From assembly GCA_015501075.1 (NCBI GenBank), contig JADNYJ010000763.1:1-13896 (forward strand): a stretch of 13,896 nucleotides of DNA, given 5' to 3'. This DNA comes from Gymnopilus junonius. Its lineage: Eukaryota; Basidiomycota; Agaricomycetes; Agaricales; Galerinaceae. The notes under the pieces are model-generated. The model was not told the DNA's origin. It saw nothing but the letters and a program-made list of their open reading frames with translations, and searched no databases. Numbering within the stretch: the first letter of the stretch is position 1; each line of letters starts with the position of its first letter. This document shows, one piece after another, positions 9,901 through 13,896 of the stretch. A program made the position numbers and the translations under genes.

Positions 9901-10358
9901 TGACTGTTTATATCTCTTTTTTGCTGTTAAGCTGTAGACGTGCCGAAAATCTCACTTTGCCGCCATACCAGCCTGGATACCTTGGGTTGTTCCCCAAACC
10001 TTCATATGGGCCAAAAGAGTGCGCCTCTTCTTCCTTGTCCAACTCTGCCCATGGAGACTACAGATACAGACCATTAAAATAATTAATGGACTGAATCGTA
10101 GTAAATTACTCACATGAGCGGCAATTTCGTTGGCAAAAGCACTGTCAAAGTCTGTGTAACGGGATGATTTCTCACCGAAGAACACCTCCGCAATCTTCGG
10201 TACAGCATCTTGATTCGGACCTCGGAGTTGTAGAAGCTTGTCTTCTGTGATTTTACGATAGTGCAATTTTCCTGCAGAAATCAAACGGGCAAGCTCGTAT
10301 CGCCACGCCGTGTGACACTCCTATTTTCTCAATAAGGGATGCAATAACCGGCGAATGC
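6928..10358 (-). CDS. eukaryotic RNA-dependent RNA polymerase (RNA-silencing type), with apparent frame breaks
   Basis: Member of the cellular RdRP family (QDE-1, Rdp1, plant RDR), which makes double-stranded RNA from single-stranded templates to feed Dicer and Argonaute. Exons on the minus strand: 10358-10114, 10057-9582, 9533-9431, 9382-9252, 9202-8527, 8472-8366, 8316-8275, 8217-8121, 8061-7749, 7696-6928; introns are 47-59 bp. In order, family motifs are GGKVRFSARL, ALGTSFRHARRWGS, FVIWGYVFRACYA, QWHNPL, SVMTDGCGF, VERAGGVLAGRRAREA, STAWWTDQISGCPSTL, DPFGVLGHNEI, ITRNPCKGPCDVRKVRAV, then the catalytic loop DYDGD at 8045-8059, whose three Asp bind the metal. The C-terminus after it (about 360 aa) is open and ends PKRL. 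Five or more places upstream of 8.9 kb do not read through: an in-frame TAA at 9908-9910 and shifts near 10306, 9750, 9251, 8957 and 8924. Either the gene is decaying or the consensus has indels. The core is about 985 aa; fungal relatives commonly exceed 1,100. Confidence 0.9.
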
Positions 10359-10418
10359 CTTAAGCCAGAGCAATAAGCAAACTAATATAATACAAAAAGC
10401 AAAAGGAAAGAAGTTTAC

Positions 10419-10777
10419 AATGATATGTATATCCTCTGGTGGGGAGGAGACTCAGGATCTTCTTCAGACGGCCTGATCCTTTTTGAAGGTCCAGGTACAT
10501 CAGATGCATCGTATGAATCACCACTGTCGGACCCTCCCTTCCGCTTCCCGGAAGTTTCTGACACCTCTGAATCAGAGTGTGGTGGGGTGTTGGGTACACC
10601 TCCGGGTAAACAAACTAAGTTAACTGCATAGATGATGGAGAAGATCCTCTTACCGGATCCTTCATCTTCATACTGCTCTATGAGGGATATATCACCTTCA
10701 TAGAAAGAAGATGCCTAGAAGTGTGAGTGGATCAATATCGTGGAAGCGATAGAATTGAAGCTATGTAATAACCGACC
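10419..10777 (-). CDS. tentative N-terminal exons of the RdRP
   Basis: Three candidate exons (about 10777 upward, 10714-10655 and 10614-10419) precede the RdRP core and encode an acidic Ser/Pro/Asp-rich segment. The last one is the best supported. It carries two basic clusters, GKRKGG and SKRIRP, set in acidic sequence, which would suit a nuclear localisation signal. It joins the core through a 60-bp intron (10418-10359, donor GTAAAC, acceptor TTAAG). I could not find a start codon: the ATG at 10841-10839 hits TGA after seven codons with no GT before it. The short exons could be wrong, and the true start may lie further right. Confidence 0.42.
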
Positions 10778-11623
10778 TCGGAATCATACCCAGACTCGGG
10801 GCCATCCACGACTGACGTCAGGTCTTATCATCGTAGTCCATCGTGAGGATGTGAGTTGGCAGCGCTTGAGGGGCGTCTTCTAGCAATACATGAACAAACG
10901 AAGGAAGGATACTATAACGTGAAGAATTATGGTATTGGGATCAGAACGTCAAACGCAGGAGTTGTAAAAAGCATATCCAAGCCGAATTTATCGCTTGGGC
11001 CAGTTACGAGATATAAAGTTTAAAATATATCATCAACAATTGTCGTTGAAGATCATGTGAATTCGCGTGTTAACGCGACATGGTGGCAGACACGGGACCT
11101 GGGAGGCTTGAGGCCTTGAGGCTAAAATTTAAAAGTCAAGGCTTACTTCCAAAATACTCTTATGTACATGCGAATGAAAAAAATTCCTACGAACACTGCG
11201 AAAGACAATATACTGCACAATATGTATGCCGGGGTCAAAAATTTTTTGCCCAGGAGCGAAAAACGTAACGTGATGGGATATCAGGAGCCTGAGGAAAGAA
11301 AGACCGAGAACGGAAAGGCCAAGCATTGAAATTAGTTAAAAAGAGTGAGTGAGTGAGCAATGGCAGAAGAATGAGAAAGGCGCAGAACCACGAAAAAGAA
11401 AGCAAGGAAAGAAGTAGCAAAGAAAACGAAAACAAAAATGATGTAGCATATGGACTATGTAAGGTAGTATGAGAAGCAGTGACTATGTAAAGTATCGTAA
11501 ATAGGTACGTGAGTGGTGCCTTCGTATTGTTGTCTGGGTGGTGCGCGCGCACTGGGTACATCGCCACAAAGTGTGAGATAGAAAGAGGAACGGGAACATA
11601 GCAGGGAAAAAGAAGTAAGAACA
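10778..11623. other. intergenic: upstream region of the RdRP and 3' side of the last gene
   Basis: AT-rich sequence between two minus-strand genes, with no convincing coding frame. It probably holds the unlocated RdRP start and promoter; a TATATTTTAAAC-like stretch lies on the minus strand near 11020-11035. Simple features are a GTGA-type short repeat (about 11344-11356) and the 12-bp perfect palindrome GTGCGCGCGCAC at 11541-11552. No RNA gene was recognised. Confidence 0.45.
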
Positions 11624-13896
11624 TCAACGAGCAGTCTCGCCCGACCTCCTTCCCTGCAAATGAATAGCGGAAGAAAGCAACGCAGCATCGAACGGTAATG
11701 GCTGTTTCACACCGGCACCGACGCCACTAACAGCAGCAGCAGCAGCACCCATCGGTATCGTAGCAGTCTCCCTCTTCCCTCCAAACAGCAAATGAGCATC
11801 AGGTTGGGGAGTTGTCCCAGGCACAGAAGGGAATGCATCGAACAAATCCTTATCAAACAATGGAGAAGGTAACGACCCAGCAGAGGACATTGAAGTCCAC
11901 GACGACCTGCTCGCCGAATCAGCTGTGAACCCAGGAGTGAGGAGGGAGTCGTTTGATATGTCTGATATAGATACATCAGGTAGCTGAGGTAGTTGAGGTG
12001 CTTGCGACGTTGTCCTCGACGTGGTTGGCGTCTTGGGTACAGCCTTACTCGTGGTAGCCGTCGACGACTTCAGAGAGTCAAACATTGGTGGAAGAGGTGG
12101 AAGAGGCTCCGAAGGAATAGGAGGGAGGTCGTTATATCGCTTCAGTGACGTGGTGCGCTTTGGAGGGTTGACCACTCTCACAGGAACCTCCTGCTCAATT
12201 GACGACCTCGGCTGAACAATGGAGGGCATTGATGAAAGTTCCAAGGCGGGAGGAGGTCCAAGCACAGGTAAACGCGGAACAGAATCGTCAACTACAGAGG
12301 TAAAAGGCAAATATTAGACCAGTGAAATATACAACAATCGGAAAGGAGAAGAACCCTTACTGGTCATCTCACTGGTACTACTCAAAGTACTCCCACTTGA
12401 CTTTGTCCTCGCTCTGGACCACATCTTCTCCGCAAAGGAAGTAGCCCTCCCAAGACTGCTCGTGCTCTTCTTCGGAGAAAGTGAGGGGAACGACGTCTGC
12501 GACGCATTCGAAATACCACTCAGGCTGATCGTTGTCGCATGAGGATACTTCATCATCCCAAATTCCAACATCCCTTCAGGGGGGTAGCGACAGGCTGAGA
12601 ATCTATAGAAATTTCCGACGAGGTGGAATTACTATGCCTGGCGGTGGAGCCTCCGTGAATAGTGGTTGGCCTTCCTGACAATTTCCTGCCGAAGCTGCCA
12701 AAGCGAGATGAAGAAGGCTGTTTAGGTGACTTGGAAGGAGTTTGTGGTGGCCTGGGTGTAGCTCCATAATTCTCTGGAGTAGCAGGCCTCGACTTGTTGC
12801 TCTGAGTCTCAGGGACGCCGGCAGATTTAGGACGAACAGGCACAGGAGGCTCTTCGATCCTATACAGAAAGAAGACGAAGTAGAGAAAACTCTCCCCTCT
12901 TGAAGAAAGCGGACCAGATGCGGGTGCAGGCGCAGACACCTCCTTCCTATGCTGCGACCTCGCCTTGGAAAGGGGGATCAAGAAAGTATGCTTCAACTTT
13001 CCCGACGTTGGATCATCTCTTTTCGTCGCCAACTGAGCTTGAGCAGCCGCATCCTTCTCCTCTCCTCTTGGGCCTCTTCCTCCTCCTTGGCTTTCCCCCC
13101 AGCCTCCTTGATAGTCTCGAGTTTCCTCTTCTCCTGAACCGCATTCGACCTATCCGCCAGCTCAGCAGGAAGGGTGCCTTTACTCAGGGTATCTTCCAAT
13201 AGCATCGCTTCTTGCAAAAGCGCAGCCAACTCGCCATGTCCAGGACTCAAGGCGTCTCGAGATCGTCTCGCTCTTATTTCTCTTCACCTGTTGCTGAGGC
13301 GTCTGCGGGACCGCATTCCGTATTTTATTTATGCTTGCAGAAGCAGACGGAAGAGGAACAGTTGTCTCCTTATCTTGCCGTGTACAACAGCTGTGAAGGT
13401 CTTGCCTCCTGTAACAGTATTCGCCCTGGCAAGCTCATTCAAATCCGAAAGCGACCGAGTAGCATTGTGCAGCACAACCACAGAGCCGAACTCTGTTTCT
13501 CCATTCTCCTCGTCATCTCCCCTCCCTTCCCTTATCTTCATAATCCTCCGCATCAGGGGTAGGCGGGAAATGCACAAAATCGCTCTTCCTCGGCGCGACG
13601 TACTTGTCGGCGGCAAAAACATGGGAACACCTCGACTCGTCGCAGGCGTCATCCTCAACGCTGTATGAACCATCTGAGTTGGCTCGTCTCAGATCATACT
13701 CATAGGGCGCGAACTGAGCGAGGAGAAAGAGCCCATGGAAGAATTGGCGGAGGACGCTGCTCCAGATAGCACCCCTGCTCCTGTCTGAGGTGGGGACAGG
13801 AAAGAGGATGGGTCCGGTGGTTTAATGCTGGCTGGTACATGGGTGTGTTCACCGCCAGAGCGCTTGGGTCCTGGAGATGCTTCGGGGCTGTTGTCG
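11624..13896 (-). CDS. Ser/Pro-rich low-complexity protein, 5' end outside the window, frame broken in places
   Basis: The gene enters at the right edge in frame (DNSPEASPGPKRSGG) and ends at TGA 11624. The last intron is clear: donor at 12360 (GTAAGG), acceptor at 12292 (CTGTAG), 69 bp, joining SEMT to DDSVPRLPVLGPPP in frame. The protein is mostly disordered: Ser/Pro/Thr-rich blocks, proline runs (EPLPPLPPMF), and poly-Ala (GAAAAAVSG). A Glu/Arg/Lys-rich helical stretch at about 13210-13060 (ELAALLQEAMLLEDTL, then KAKEEEEAQEERRR) may be a coiled coil. A folded-looking piece at about 13530-13390 contains FGSVVVLHNATRSLSDLNEL. Protein-like sequence switches frame about six times between 13710 and 12580, each by one or two bases, for example at a C6 run (12579-12584). 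A pyrimidine-rich tract ending in TATAG near 12860 may be another intron acceptor. I do not recognise the family; a signalling or polarity scaffold is a guess. It could be a pseudogene, or the sequence may contain indel errors. Confidence 0.7.

Noticed and set aside
9904..9955. A 52-bp intron that removes the in-frame TAA
   Set aside because: Donor, branch and acceptor look acceptable, but it deletes a conserved RdRP block and joins out of frame by one base; kept only as an alternative.
10839..10841. ATG (MDYDDK) as the RdRP start codon
   Set aside because: The frame reaches TGA after seven codons and there is no GT donor before it, so it cannot lead into the following exons.
11541..11552. 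Palindrome GTGCGCGCGCAC as a regulatory site or hairpin
   Set aside because: It is a short alternating GC tract with no T run or partner site; chance is enough to explain it.
13174..13668. Plus-strand open frames in the right-hand region
   Set aside because: They are antisense shadows: the minus strand has the coherent low-complexity protein and a clear intron, and the plus frames have no recognisable motif or splice context.

Overview
The window looks like nuclear DNA of a filamentous basidiomycete, probably an Agaricomycete. It has spliced protein genes with very many short introns (about 47-69 bp, GT..AG, some with good branch sites such as TACTAAC), short intergenic gaps and long Ser/Pro-rich proteins. 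I see no bacterial features, rRNA, tRNA, CRISPR or intact transposon.

Layout from left to right. (1) 1-775: no firm gene; a weak minus-strand reading frame, a 31-bp stretch resembling the 3' end of a downstream gene, and a likely promoter. (2) 776-3457, plus strand: a complete FAD-linked oxidase of the VAO/PCMH-BBE family. I rebuilt it as 18 exons and 579 residues; every junction keeps frame. (3) 3458-3743: short gap between convergent genes. (4) 3744-6452, minus: a complete two-exon gene for an 884-residue protein with a disordered Ser/Pro-rich N-terminal half, a coiled coil and a helical C-terminal part; family not recognised. (5) 6928-10358, minus, with tentative extra 5' exons to about 10777: a eukaryotic RNA-dependent RNA polymerase of the RNA-silencing type (RDR/QDE-1/Rdp1 family, Pfam RdRP), with the catalytic DYDGD motif. 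(6) 11624-13896, minus, running off the right edge: a Ser/Pro-rich low-complexity protein of unknown function.

The most notable observation is that the two left genes read without a break, whereas the RdRP (upstream of about 8.9 kb) and the rightmost gene each carry several apparent one-base shifts. The RdRP also has one in-frame TAA. Many of the shifts lie at short runs of one base, so they could be consensus indel errors rather than decay; the TAA does not fit that explanation. Whether the RdRP is functional here, and hence whether this strain has this silencing polymerase, depends on checking reads or cDNA.

The genes do not form an obvious pathway. The oxidase, the RdRP and the two disordered proteins look like independent neighbours, and I found no clear evidence of a new biological system.
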